Source of the DNA: CAMLOF01 sp966692625
GTDB lineage: Bacteria > Pseudomonadota > Gammaproteobacteria > Burkholderiales > Burkholderiaceae_C
DNA length: 7,422 nucleotides
Direction: 5' to 3'
Assembly (NCBI GenBank): GCA_966692625.1
Contig: CBKZAG010000168.1
Span: 1 to 7,422 of the forward strand
Shown: one piece after another, positions 1-5,976 of the stretch
Layout: each line of letters opens with the position of its first letter
Numbering within the stretch: the stretch's first letter is position 1
Position numbers and translations under genes: made by a program
The notes under the pieces: generated by a model
Told to the model about the DNA's origin: nothing
The model's input: the letters and a program-made list of their open reading frames with translations, nothing else
Databases searched by the model: none

Positions 1-599
1 GGCTTGAACGCGCTCTGCGTGTCGATGGCGCCAAACGTCATGAGCGAGCGCTGGCCGAAGCTGTCCAAGATGTCCAGCGCGGCGAGCTGACCGCCCTTGA
101 AGCCGATACGCACCTGCTGCAGCTGGCCGTCGCGCTGGCGCGGCACCGCTTGCACCCAGTTGGTGCCATCCTGGCCCGCCACGCTGCTCAACTCGAACAC
201 CTTGCCCAGCGCCTTCAAGTCGGCCGCAGCGGCCAGCAAGGTGGCGGGCGTGTTGCCCAGCACGTCCTGCTGCCTGCGTGAACTGGCCTGGTTCAGGTCG
301 GCGTCGTACAGCCACAAGGTCTGGCCATCGGCCACGATGGTCTGCTCAAAAGGCTTGGTGTACTCAAAACGGAAGCGGTCCGGGCGCTGGAACTCAAAAG
401 TGCCGCTGCTGGTCTTGCTGCGCGGCTGGGCCTGCCCGTCCTTCTTCGGCGGCGTCACCACCTGGGTGAACGTGGTGCGGCCCTGCTGGGTCTGCTTCAA
501 GAAGGTTTCCAGGTCGCTCAGGCCGTCGGCCCGCGCGGGGCTGGACAAGGCCACCAGGGCAGCCGCCGCCAGGGCCGGAAATGTTGTGAGTTTGCGCAT
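1..599 (-). CDS. lolA: LolA, periplasmic lipoprotein carrier (C-terminus outside window)
   Basis: LolA takes outer-membrane lipoproteins from the LolCDE complex in the inner membrane and carries them across the periplasm to LolB. Reading the minus strand from the ATG at 599 gives 199 residues before the window ends. The first 24 residues form a Sec signal peptide: a basic start MRKL, an alanine/leucine-rich core, and ARA before the predicted mature end DGLSDL. The mature part shows the family pattern: LSDLETFLKQTQQGRTTFTQ, then SGTFEFQRPDRFRFEY, KPFEQTIVADGQTLWLYD and DLNQAS. LolA proteins are usually slightly over 200 residues, so only a short tail should be missing. The gene lies directly downstream of ftsK in the same direction, as in E. 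coli. No clear Shine-Dalgarno precedes the ATG, so the start rests on the signal peptide. The minus-strand reading is uninterrupted across the whole segment. Confidence 0.9.
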   Translation of the reverse strand, partial: MRKLTTFPALAAAALVALSSPARADGLSDLETFLKQTQQGRTTFTQVVTPPKKDGQAQPRSKTSSGTFEFQRPDRFRFEYTKPFEQTIVADGQTLWLYDADLNQASSRRQQDVLGNTPATLLAAAADLKALGKVFELSSVAGQDGTNWVQAVPRQRDGQLQQVRIGFKGGQLAALDILDSFGQRSLMTFGAIDTQSAFK

Positions 600-622
600 G
601 GGTGTTCAGAGCAATGGCTGGC

Positions 623-642
623 GGCCGGGGTTCCGCCCGGCC
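623..642. repeat. Perfect inverted repeat between ftsK and lolA, lolA-proximal
   Basis: GGCCGGG (623-629) and CCCGGCC (636-642) form a perfect 7-bp stem with a 6-nt loop, 24 nt before the lolA start on the minus strand. There is no T-run after it on either strand, so it is not a typical intrinsic terminator. In a readthrough ftsK-lolA mRNA it could affect lolA translation or mRNA processing, which is inference. Confidence 0.6.
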
Positions 643-657
643 ACGGTCAAGGTGTAA

Positions 658-678
658 GGCCCTGTAAATGGCAGGGCC
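658..678. repeat. Perfect inverted repeat just after the ftsK stop
   Basis: GGCCCTG (658-664) and CAGGGCC (672-678) form a perfect 7-bp stem with a 7-nt loop, TAAATGG on the plus strand. It begins 5 nt after the ftsK stop codon on the minus strand. The base after the minus-strand stem starts TTACACC, so no U-tract is present. It may be an mRNA 3'-end stabiliser or a weak, possibly Rho-linked, stop of transcription. It is the first of two such palindromes in an 84-bp gap. Confidence 0.6.
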
Positions 679-683
679 GTGCG

Positions 684-3092
684 TCAGTCGCCACGCGGCG
701 CCACCAGAATGTCGCGCTGTCCGCTGGACGTGAGCGCGCTGACGAGGCCCGCGTTCTCCATGTCCTCCAGCAGCCGCGCCGCGCGGTTGTAGCCGATCTT
801 GAGCTTGCGCTGCACGTAGCTGATGCTGGCCTTGCGGTCTTGCAGCACGATGGCCACAGCCTGGTCGTACAGCGGGTCCTTCTCGCCGTCGCCGCCGCCT
901 TCGCCGAACAGGTCGGCGCCGCCGCCCTCGCCATCACCAGCACCGCCCTCCAGCACGCCGTCAATGTAGTCGGGCTCGCCGCCTTGCGCCTTCAGGTAGG
1001 CCACCACACGGTGCACCTCGTCGTCGCTCACGAAAGCGCCATGCACACGGGTGGGAAAGCCCGTGCCGCTGGGCATGTAGAGCATGTCGCCCATGCCCAG
1101 CAGGGCCTCAGCGCCCATCTGGTCGAGGATGGTGCGGCTGTCGATCTTGCTGGACACCTGGAAGCTGATGCGCGTGGGGATGTTGGCCTTGATGAGGCCG
1201 GTGATCACATCCACACTGGGGCGCTGGGTGGCCAGGATGAGGTGAATACCCGCCGCCCGGGCCTTCTGCGCCAGGCGGGCAATGAGTTCCTCGATCTTCT
1301 TGCCCACCACCATCATCAGGTCGGCCAGTTCGTCGATGACCACCACGATGTAAGGCAGACGCTCCAGCGGCTCGGGCTGCTCGGGTGTGAGGCTGAAGGG
1401 GTTGGGCACAGACTCGCCACGCGCCTTGGCTTCGTCGATCTTGGCGTTGAAGCCCGCCAGGTTGCGCACGCCCACCTTGCTCATCAGGCGGTAGCGTTTT
1501 TCCATCTCACCCACGCACCAGTTGAGGCCATGCGCGGCCTGCTTCATGTCGGTGACCACTGGCGCCAGCAGGTGCGGAATGCCCTCATAGACGCTGAGTT
1601 CCAGCATCTTGGGGTCGATCAGCAGCAGGCGCACGTCCTTGGCGTCAGCCTTGTAGAGCAGACTCAGGATCATGGCATTGATACCCACCGACTTGCCCGA
1701 GCCGGTGGTACCGGCCACCAGGCAGTGCGGCATCTTGGCCAGGTCGGCCACCACGGGCACGCCCGCAATGTCCTTGCCCAGACCCATGGTCAGCAGGCTC
1801 TTGGCGTCGTTGTACACCTGCGAACCCAGAATCTCGCTCAGGCGGATGGTCTGGCGCTTGGCGTTGGGCAGCTCCAGCGCCATCAGGTTCTTGCCAGGAA
1901 TGGTCTCGATCACGCGGATGGACACCAGCGACAGGGATCGCGCCAGGTCCTTGGCCAGGTTGACGATCTGCGAGCCCTTGACGCCTGTGGCGGGTTCGAT
2001 CTCGTAACGGGTGATGACCGGGCCGGGCTGGGCCGCCACCACCACCACCTCCACGCCAAAGTCGCGCAGCTTCTTCTCGATCAGGCGGCTGGTCATCTCC
2101 AGCGTCTCGGGTGCCACGCTGGCCTGCTGCTTGCCAGGGGCGTCAAGCAGATCCACCTGCGGCAGCTTGGAGTCCGGCATTTCAGCGAACAAGGGCTTCT
2201 GGCGCTCCTTGACCACGCGTGTGCTCTGCGGCACTTCGGCCAGGGTGGGCTCGATGATCTGCACCGGCTTGGGCGGCACCTTGACGGGCTTGGCCACCTG
2301 TTCGGGTTCTGGCGCCGCGTCGTCCTCCCACGGGGCGGGCTCCACACGCTCCATCAACCCGTCAGCTTCGTCGCGCTCGCGTTCGCGCGCCGCCTGCTGG
2401 CCAATGCGCACGTCTTCGTCTGCCTCGCGGCGCTCACGGCGGGACTCGAACCAACGGTCCAGGCGTTCGCCCAGGCCCTCGGCAGTCTGCCCCCAGGAGA
2501 AGCGGAACACACGCGCCGTGGTGAACACCAGCAAGCTCAAGGCCAGCAAGGCAGAACCGGTGGCCCCGAGCCAACGCATGGCTTGCCCACCAATCAGCTC
2601 ACCCAGCACACCGCCAGCATTACCCGGGAGGACGGCATCCCAGCGGTGCAGGCGCGTCCATTCCAGCGTGGTGCTGGCCACCATCAGGCCCAGCAGCGCC
2701 AGGCCGTACAACACACGTTGCACGGAAGGCTGCCGCCACCATTTACCGCCCGATACATCTTCGCCTGGCATGGCCCCGCGCAGCCAACGCGCCAACGCGG
2801 CCAGCCAGGTGCGCGAGGCGGCCAGCACGCACCACCAGACGGAGAACCCCAGCAAGTAATAGCTGACATCGGCCACCCAGGCCCCCAGCTTGCCGCCCCA
2901 GTTGTGCAACTGGCCGGGCGTGCCTGACGTTGACCAGGCAGGGTCTGCAGGGGAATGGCTGAGCAGCGCCACGAGCCAGAACAGCAGAATGGCCGCACCA
3001 AAAACCAGGCCGATTTCCTGGGCGAAACGCGACAGGCCACTGGGTTGCGGGCTTGCCGTGTCGGCGTTGAGTGTGTTGAGCGAATACGTCAT
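684..3092 (-). CDS. ftsK: FtsK, cell-division DNA translocase
   Basis: FtsK is anchored in the septum and pumps chromosomal DNA, driving XerCD/dif dimer resolution. This copy is 802 residues. Four hydrophobic stretches lie near residues 26-46, 70-95, 124-143 and 172-192. A charged and proline-rich linker follows to about 330, and the alpha domain (GPVITRYEIEPATGVKG) begins soon after. The RecA-like motor has Walker A GTTGSGKS at 461-468 and Walker B VVVIDELADLMM with Asp587. LATQRPSVDVITG follows. A Gly/Asp/Glu-rich spacer (about 704-738) separates the motor from the C-terminal winged-helix gamma domain (739-802, SYVQRKLKIGYNRAARLLEDME), which in the family reads KOPS sites and contacts XerD. 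E. coli FtsK is about 1300 residues, and the shorter linker here is usual for betaproteobacteria. The frame stays open to 3185, but I chose the ATG at 3092: MTYSLNTLN fits the family start, and the upstream extension is Arg/Leu-rich intergenic translation. Confidence 0.97.
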   Translation of the reverse strand: MTYSLNTLNADTASPQPSGLSRFAQEIGLVFGAAILLFWLVALLSHSPADPAWSTSGTPGQLHNWGGKLGAWVADVSYYLLGFSVWWCVLAASRTWLAALARWLRGAMPGEDVSGGKWWRQPSVQRVLYGLALLGLMVASTTLEWTRLHRWDAVLPGNAGGVLGELIGGQAMRWLGATGSALLALSLLVFTTARVFRFSWGQTAEGLGERLDRWFESRRERREADEDVRIGQQAARERERDEADGLMERVEPAPWEDDAAPEPEQVAKPVKVPPKPVQIIEPTLAEVPQSTRVVKERQKPLFAEMPDSKLPQVDLLDAPGKQQASVAPETLEMTSRLIEKKLRDFGVEVVVVAAQPGPVITRYEIEPATGVKGSQIVNLAKDLARSLSLVSIRVIETIPGKNLMALELPNAKRQTIRLSEILGSQVYNDAKSLLTMGLGKDIAGVPVVADLAKMPHCLVAGTTGSGKSVGINAMILSLLYKADAKDVRLLLIDPKMLELSVYEGIPHLLAPVVTDMKQAAHGLNWCVGEMEKRYRLMSKVGVRNLAGFNAKIDEAKARGESVPNPFSLTPEQPEPLERLPYIVVVIDELADLMMVVGKKIEELIARLAQKARAAGIHLILATQRPSVDVITGLIKANIPTRISFQVSSKIDSRTILDQMGAEALLGMGDMLYMPSGTGFPTRVHGAFVSDDEVHRVVAYLKAQGGEPDYIDGVLEGGAGDGEGGGADLFGEGGGDGEKDPLYDQAVAIVLQDRKASISYVQRKLKIGYNRAARLLEDMENAGLVSALTSSGQRDILVAPRGD

Positions 3093-3189
3093 AAATGCAA
3101 GGCGCAAGCTTAACCCAGCAAGAAGGCGGGCTGCCAGTCTAGGTACCAGGCCAAGCCCATGGCGGCGCCAAGGGCGCGGCCGCACTTTC

Positions 3190-3195
3190 TACAAT
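3190..3195 (+). promoter_or_regulatory. Candidate -10 element of the trxB promoter
   Basis: TACAAT matches the sigma70 -10 consensus at five of six positions and lies 32 nt before the trxB ATG, giving a short 5' leader. No good -35 box is found 16-18 bp upstream (the 3167-3172 hexamer is GCCAAG), so the promoter may be weak or activator-assisted. The 135-bp region also has to hold the divergent ftsK promoter, for which I see no convincing hexamers. Confidence 0.4.
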
Positions 3196-3227
3196 AGCGG
3201 CTGCCCAGAAACGCACAGATTGCCTTT

Positions 3228-4175
3228 ATGAAACACGCCAAAGTCCTGATCCTCGGCTCCGGCCCGGCTGGCTACACCGCCGCCGTCTATGCCGCACGCG
3301 CCAACCTCAACCCCGTGCTCGTGACCGGCATCGCCCAGGGCGGCCAGCTCATGACCACCACCGAGGTGGACAACTGGCCCGCAGACGTACACGGTGTGCA
3401 AGGCCCCGAGCTGATGCAGCGCTTCCTAGAGCACGCCGAGCGCTTCAAGACCGAGATCGTCTTCGATCACATCAACACCGTTGACCTGTCCAAACGGCCT
3501 TTCGTGCTGACGGGTGACGCGGGCCAGTACAGCTGCGACAGCCTCATCATTGCCACCGGCGCGTCCGCCCGCTACCTGGGGCTGCCGTCTGAAGAGGCCT
3601 TCATGGGCAAGGGCGTGAGCGCCTGTGCGACCTGCGACGGCTTCTTCTACCGCGGCCAGGAAGTCTGCGTGGTGGGCGGCGGCAACACCGCCGTGGAAGA
3701 GGCGCTGTACCTCTCCAACATCGCCAGCAAGGTGACCCTGGTCCACCGCCGCGACACCTTCCGTGCCGAAGCCATCCTGGTGGACAAGCTGATGGAGAAG
3801 GTCCGCGAAGGCAAGATCGAACTGAAAGTGTTCAACGTGCTGGACGAGGTGCTGGGTGACGCCACGGGCGTGACGGGCATCCGCATCAAGAACGTGCAGA
3901 CCGGCGCCACCGAGGACATCAAGCTGCAGGGCTGCTTCATCGCCATTGGCCACAGCCCCAACACCGAAATCTTCAAGGGCCAGCTGGAGATGAAGGACGG
4001 CTACCTGATCACCCAGGGCGGGCAAAACGGTTTTGCCACGCAGACCACCGTGCCGGGCGTGTTCGCCGCGGGCGACGTGCAGGACCACATCTACCGCCAG
4101 GCCATCACCAGCGCGGGCACGGGCTGCATGGCCGCACTGGATGCACAACGCTTCCTGGAGCAGCACGCTGGCTGA
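3228..4175 (+). CDS. trxB: Thioredoxin reductase (NADPH)
   Basis: TrxB is a cytoplasmic FAD enzyme that passes electrons from NADPH to oxidised thioredoxin through a CxxC disulfide. The protein has 315 residues, normal for the low-molecular-weight bacterial enzyme. The FAD-binding Rossmann motif is GSGPAG at 10-15. The redox-active site is CATCD, with Cys133 and Cys136. The NADPH domain has GGGNTAVEEA from 150, and HRR at 173-175 fits recognition of the NADPH 2'-phosphate. The closing FAD motif is VFAAGDVQD around 278-286, followed by QAITSAGTGCMAALDA. There is no C-terminal thioredoxin fusion. It is divergent from ftsK. The Shine-Dalgarno is poor (GATTGCCTTT before the ATG). All catalytic motifs are intact, so an active enzyme is expected. 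Alternatives such as AhpF or ferredoxin-NADP reductase are excluded by length and by the CATC site. Confidence 0.97.
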   Translation: MKHAKVLILGSGPAGYTAAVYAARANLNPVLVTGIAQGGQLMTTTEVDNWPADVHGVQGPELMQRFLEHAERFKTEIVFDHINTVDLSKRPFVLTGDAGQYSCDSLIIATGASARYLGLPSEEAFMGKGVSACATCDGFFYRGQEVCVVGGGNTAVEEALYLSNIASKVTLVHRRDTFRAEAILVDKLMEKVREGKIELKVFNVLDEVLGDATGVTGIRIKNVQTGATEDIKLQGCFIAIGHSPNTEIFKGQLEMKDGYLITQGGQNGFATQTTVPGVFAAGDVQDHIYRQAITSAGTGCMAALDAQRFLEQHAG

Positions 4176-4183
4176 GGCATTCA

Positions 4184-4202
4184 GGGCTGGCTTGCCAAGC
4201 CC
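4184..4202 (+). terminator. Weak hairpin after trxB
   Basis: GGGCTGG (4184-4190) can pair with CCAAGCCC (4195-4202) around a CTTG loop, with one bulged A. It begins 8 nt after the trxB stop. The following bases, TTGATAAC, are only partly T-rich, so termination would be inefficient. The right arm overlaps the -35 box of the rpmB promoter. Confidence 0.35.
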
Positions 4203-4221
4203 TTGATAACAAAGCTATAAT
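4192..4221 (+). promoter_or_regulatory. Sigma70-type promoter of rpmB-rpmG
   Basis: A -35 box TTGCCA (4192-4197, five of six consensus bases) and a perfect -10 box TATAAT (4216-4221) are separated by 18 bp. The -10 is followed by GCGCG, a GC-rich discriminator of the sort linked to stringent and growth-rate control of ribosomal promoters. Transcription should start near 4228, leaving a leader of about 140 nt before rpmB. This is the best promoter match in the window. Confidence 0.75.
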
Positions 4222-4329
4222 GCGCGTTTTGCTTTTTGCAGAAAATTCAACCGCCCGCGAGCCGGAGCCGTCCACACCGTTTGAGAAAACCGTGGGGCAG
4301 GCGGCACAACACAGGACACGGGCGAGGTG

Positions 4330-4350
4330 CGGCGCAAGCCGTTAATTTTT
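4330..4350 (+). promoter_or_regulatory. Hairpin plus T-rich run in the rpmB leader, attenuator-like
   Basis: CGGC (4330-4333) and GCCG (4338-4341) enclose a GCAA tetraloop of the stable GNRA class. They are followed by TTAATTTTT (4342-4350), ending 16 nt before the rpmB ATG. The arrangement resembles a short intrinsic terminator or a structure controlling access to the ribosome-binding site. The stem is only 4 bp, or 5 with a G-U pair, so strong termination by itself is unlikely. Confidence 0.35.
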
Positions 4351-4366
4351 CACTGGAGTGTCCATC

Positions 4367-4600
4367 ATGGCACGCGTTTGCGAAGTCACGGGCAAGAAGC
4401 CCATGGTTGGGAACAACGTTTCCCACGCCAACAACAAAACCAAGCGCCGGTTCCTGCCGAACCTGCAATCCCGCCGTTTCTGGGTCGAGAGCGAAAACCG
4501 CTGGGTGCGTCTGCGCGTCTCTGGCGCTGCTCTGCGCCTGATCGACAAGAACGGTATCGAAGCTGTGCTCGCCGACCTGCGCGCACGTGGCCAAGCCTGA
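4367..4600 (+). CDS. rpmB: 50S ribosomal protein L28
   Basis: L28 is a small protein of the large ribosomal subunit. The product has 77 residues, starting MARVCEVTGKKPMVGNNVSH, followed by NNKTKRRFLPNLQ, RRFWVE, WVRLRVS and a C-terminal helix LRLIDKNGIEAVLADLRARG. All of these are characteristic of proteobacterial L28. Only one cysteine is present, so it is the zinc-independent form. The frame also has an in-frame GTG at 4358, but the ATG at 4367 is correct: it gives the conserved N-terminus and has GGAG (4355-4358) 8 nt upstream. It is the first gene of a two-gene operon with rpmG, the standard pairing. The long untranslated leader suggests post-transcriptional control. Confidence 0.97.
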   Translation: MARVCEVTGKKPMVGNNVSHANNKTKRRFLPNLQSRRFWVESENRWVRLRVSGAALRLIDKNGIEAVLADLRARGQA

Positions 4601-4617
4601 TTTAAAGGAGCTGCACC

Positions 4618-4788
4618 ATGGCAACCAAAGGCGGACGCGAAAAAATCAAGCTGGAATCCACTGCCGGCACCGGTCACTTCTACACGACCACCAAGAACAA
4701 GAAGACCACGCCCGAGAAAATGGCGATCATGAAGTTTGATCCCAAGGCTCGCAAGCACGTGGAATACAAGGAAGTCAAGCTGAAGTAA
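4618..4788 (+). CDS. rpmG: 50S ribosomal protein L33
   Basis: L33 is a small large-subunit protein located near the exit-site region. The reading frame encodes 56 residues: MATKGGREKIKLESTAGTGH, then FYTTTKNKKTTPEKM, and ending KHVEYKEVKLK. This is close to the usual 55. It contains no cysteine, so it is the zinc-free form, matching the zinc-free L28 next to it. A strong Shine-Dalgarno AAGGAG (4605-4610) sits 7 nt before the ATG, and only 17 nt separate it from the rpmB stop. It is therefore co-transcribed with rpmB, and the operon ends at the terminator 18 nt downstream. Confidence 0.97.
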   Translation: MATKGGREKIKLESTAGTGHFYTTTKNKKTTPEKMAIMKFDPKARKHVEYKEVKLK

Positions 4789-4806
4789 TTCAGCCCTTCC
4801 CACAAG

Positions 4807-4835
4807 AAACCGCCGCTCACCCCGGCGGTTTTTTT
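4807..4835 (+). terminator. Intrinsic terminator of rpmB-rpmG
   Basis: CCGCCG (4810-4815) pairs with CGGCGG (4823-4828), extended by AAA/TTT at the base to 9 bp, around a 7-nt loop CTCACCC. It is followed directly by seven T residues (4829-4835). This is a textbook Rho-independent terminator, and it isolates the ribosomal operon from the sulfate locus. Confidence 0.92.
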
Positions 4836-4874
4836 ATGCCTGCTCGGTAAGGCTCACCCTCGAATTCGTCGTTT

Positions 4875-4918
4875 TTGTAATTTACAACTGAATTTTTATT
4901 CGTTCTCGTTCTGAGAAC
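4875..4918 (+). promoter_or_regulatory. Candidate operator/promoter region of the first sbp gene
   Basis: An AT-rich stretch in a GC-rich genome holds two palindromes. TTGTAA-T-TTACAA (4875-4887) is perfect, as is GTTCT-G-AGAAC (4908-4918). A tandem CGTTCT repeat (4901-4912) and TTTATTC (4895-4901) lie between them. TGTAAT (4876-4881) is a possible -10 with only a poor -35 (CTCACC, 4853-4858). Activator-dependent promoters of CysB-regulated genes typically have poor -35 boxes and AT-rich upstream sites. The nearby CysB-type gene makes it the natural candidate to bind here, by inference. Confidence 0.4.
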
Positions 4919-4965
4919 TGACCGGCATCATGCGTGGCATCTGACCACACACCGAAAGGAAAACC

Positions 4966-5973
4966 ATGAACCGCCGCCAGATTCTCCTGTCTTCCGCCGT
5001 TGCCCTGCTTGGCCTCACCCAGTCGGCCTGGGCGCAGAACAGCGTGACATTGCTGAACGTGTCGTACGACCCGACACGCGAGCTGTACGTTGAGTACAAC
5101 GCCGCTTTTGCCAAACACTGGAAGGCCAAGACGGGGCAGGACGTGACCGTCAAGCAGTCCCATGGGGGCTCGGGCAAGCAGGCCCGCTCCATCATCGACG
5201 GGCTGGACGCCGACGTGGCGACCCTGGCCCTGGCGGGCGACACCGACGCCTTGCACGCCAACGGCAACTGGATCCCGAAAGACTGGCAGAAGCGCCTGCC
5301 GCAGAACAGCTCGCCCTACACCTCCACCATCGTGCTGGTCACGCGCGCGGGCAACCCCAAGAACATCAAGGACTGGGACGACCTGGTGCGCACGGACGTG
5401 AAGGTGATCACGCCCAACCCCAAGACCTCGGGTGGTGCCCGCTGGAACTACCTGGCCGCCTGGGAATTCGCCAAGCGCAAGTACGGCGGAGACGCCAAGG
5501 CCAAGGACTTCGTGGCCAAGCTCTATTCCAACGTGCCGGTGCTGGACACCGGGGCGCGGGGCTCGACCATCACCTTCTCGCAACGCAACCAGGGCGACGT
5601 GTTGATCGCCTGGGAGAACGAGGCCTACCTGCTGGAAAAGGAGTTCGGCAACAAGGTTGATTTCGTCTACCCGTCACTGTCCATCCTGGCCGAGCCCGCC
5701 GTGACGGTGGTTGACAAGAACGTGGACAAAAAGGGCACGCGCGCCGTGGCCGAGGAATACCTGAAGTTCCTCTACAGCGAGGAAGCGCAGGACATCATCG
5801 GCAAGAACTTCTACCGCCCGCGCTCGGAGAAAGCCCAGGCCAAATACGCCAAGCAGCTGCCGAAGATCAACCTCTTCACCATCGACCAGGCCTTTGGCGG
5901 CTGGGATGCAGCAACCAAGGTCCACTTTGCGGACGGCGGCACGTTTGACCAGATCTACACCAGCAAGCACTGA
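4966..5973 (+). CDS. sbp: Periplasmic sulfate-binding protein of an ABC importer
   Basis: This protein captures sulfate (possibly thiosulfate) in the periplasm and delivers it to a CysTWA-type ABC permease. It has 335 residues with a signal peptide of about 23 (cleavage after AWA). It carries the family signatures: LLNVSYDPTRELY (from 29), QSHGGSGKQAR (64-74), NPKTSGGARWNYLAAW (151-166), TGARGSTITF (195-204), DVLIAWENEA (211-220), NFYRPR and GGTFDQI. Ser69, Ser155-Gly156-Gly157, Ala197 and Trp216 correspond to the residues known to hold sulfate through hydrogen bonds in Salmonella Sbp (Ser45, Ser130-Gly132, Ala173, Trp192), so sulfate is the likely ligand. AAAGGA (4955-4960) lies 5 nt before the ATG. 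The N-terminus MNRRQILL looks Tat-like. No permease gene follows directly: a CysB-type regulator starts 3 nt after the stop, so the two are co-transcribed. Confidence 0.95.
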   Translation: MNRRQILLSSAVALLGLTQSAWAQNSVTLLNVSYDPTRELYVEYNAAFAKHWKAKTGQDVTVKQSHGGSGKQARSIIDGLDADVATLALAGDTDALHANGNWIPKDWQKRLPQNSSPYTSTIVLVTRAGNPKNIKDWDDLVRTDVKVITPNPKTSGGARWNYLAAWEFAKRKYGGDAKAKDFVAKLYSNVPVLDTGARGSTITFSQRNQGDVLIAWENEAYLLEKEFGNKVDFVYPSLSILAEPAVTVVDKNVDKKGTRAVAEEYLKFLYSEEAQDIIGKNFYRPRSEKAQAKYAKQLPKINLFTIDQAFGGWDAATKVHFADGGTFDQIYTSKH

Positions 5974-5976
5974 AGC

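Noticed and set aside
97..657. 186-codon plus-strand frame opposite lolA
   Set aside because: The minus strand encodes a convincing LolA with signal peptide. The plus-strand translation is Arg/Ser/Trp-rich and has no family features.
840..2927. Very long open frame (695 codons) on the plus strand antisense to ftsK
   Set aside because: It is His/Gln/Ala-rich with no recognisable domain and lies wholly opposite a gene with clear motifs. Long antisense frames are expected from GC3-biased codons.
3093..3185. N-terminal extension of ftsK to 3185
   Set aside because: The 31 extra residues are Arg/Leu-rich, lack family similarity and would run over the trxB promoter region. The ATG at 3092 gives the typical start.
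3426..4166. 246-codon minus-strand frame opposite trxB
   Set aside because: It is a shadow of trxB codon bias. All diagnostic motifs (GSGPAG, CATC, GGGNTA) are on the plus strand.
4203..4208. TTGATA as the -35 box of the rpmB promoter
   Set aside because: It is only 7 bp from TATAAT. TTGCCA at 4192-4197 with an 18-bp spacer is the workable choice.
4220..4345. 41-codon frame in the rpmB leader starting at the ATG within TATAATG
   Set aside because: Its ATG overlaps the -10 box and lies upstream of the expected transcription start, with no ribosome-binding site, so it should not be translated.
4794..4801. CCCTTCCC, a GGGNAGGG (KOPS-like) octamer on the minus strand
   Set aside because: A single degenerate octamer is expected by chance in several kilobases of GC-rich DNA. 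No cluster or orientation bias can be judged from this window.
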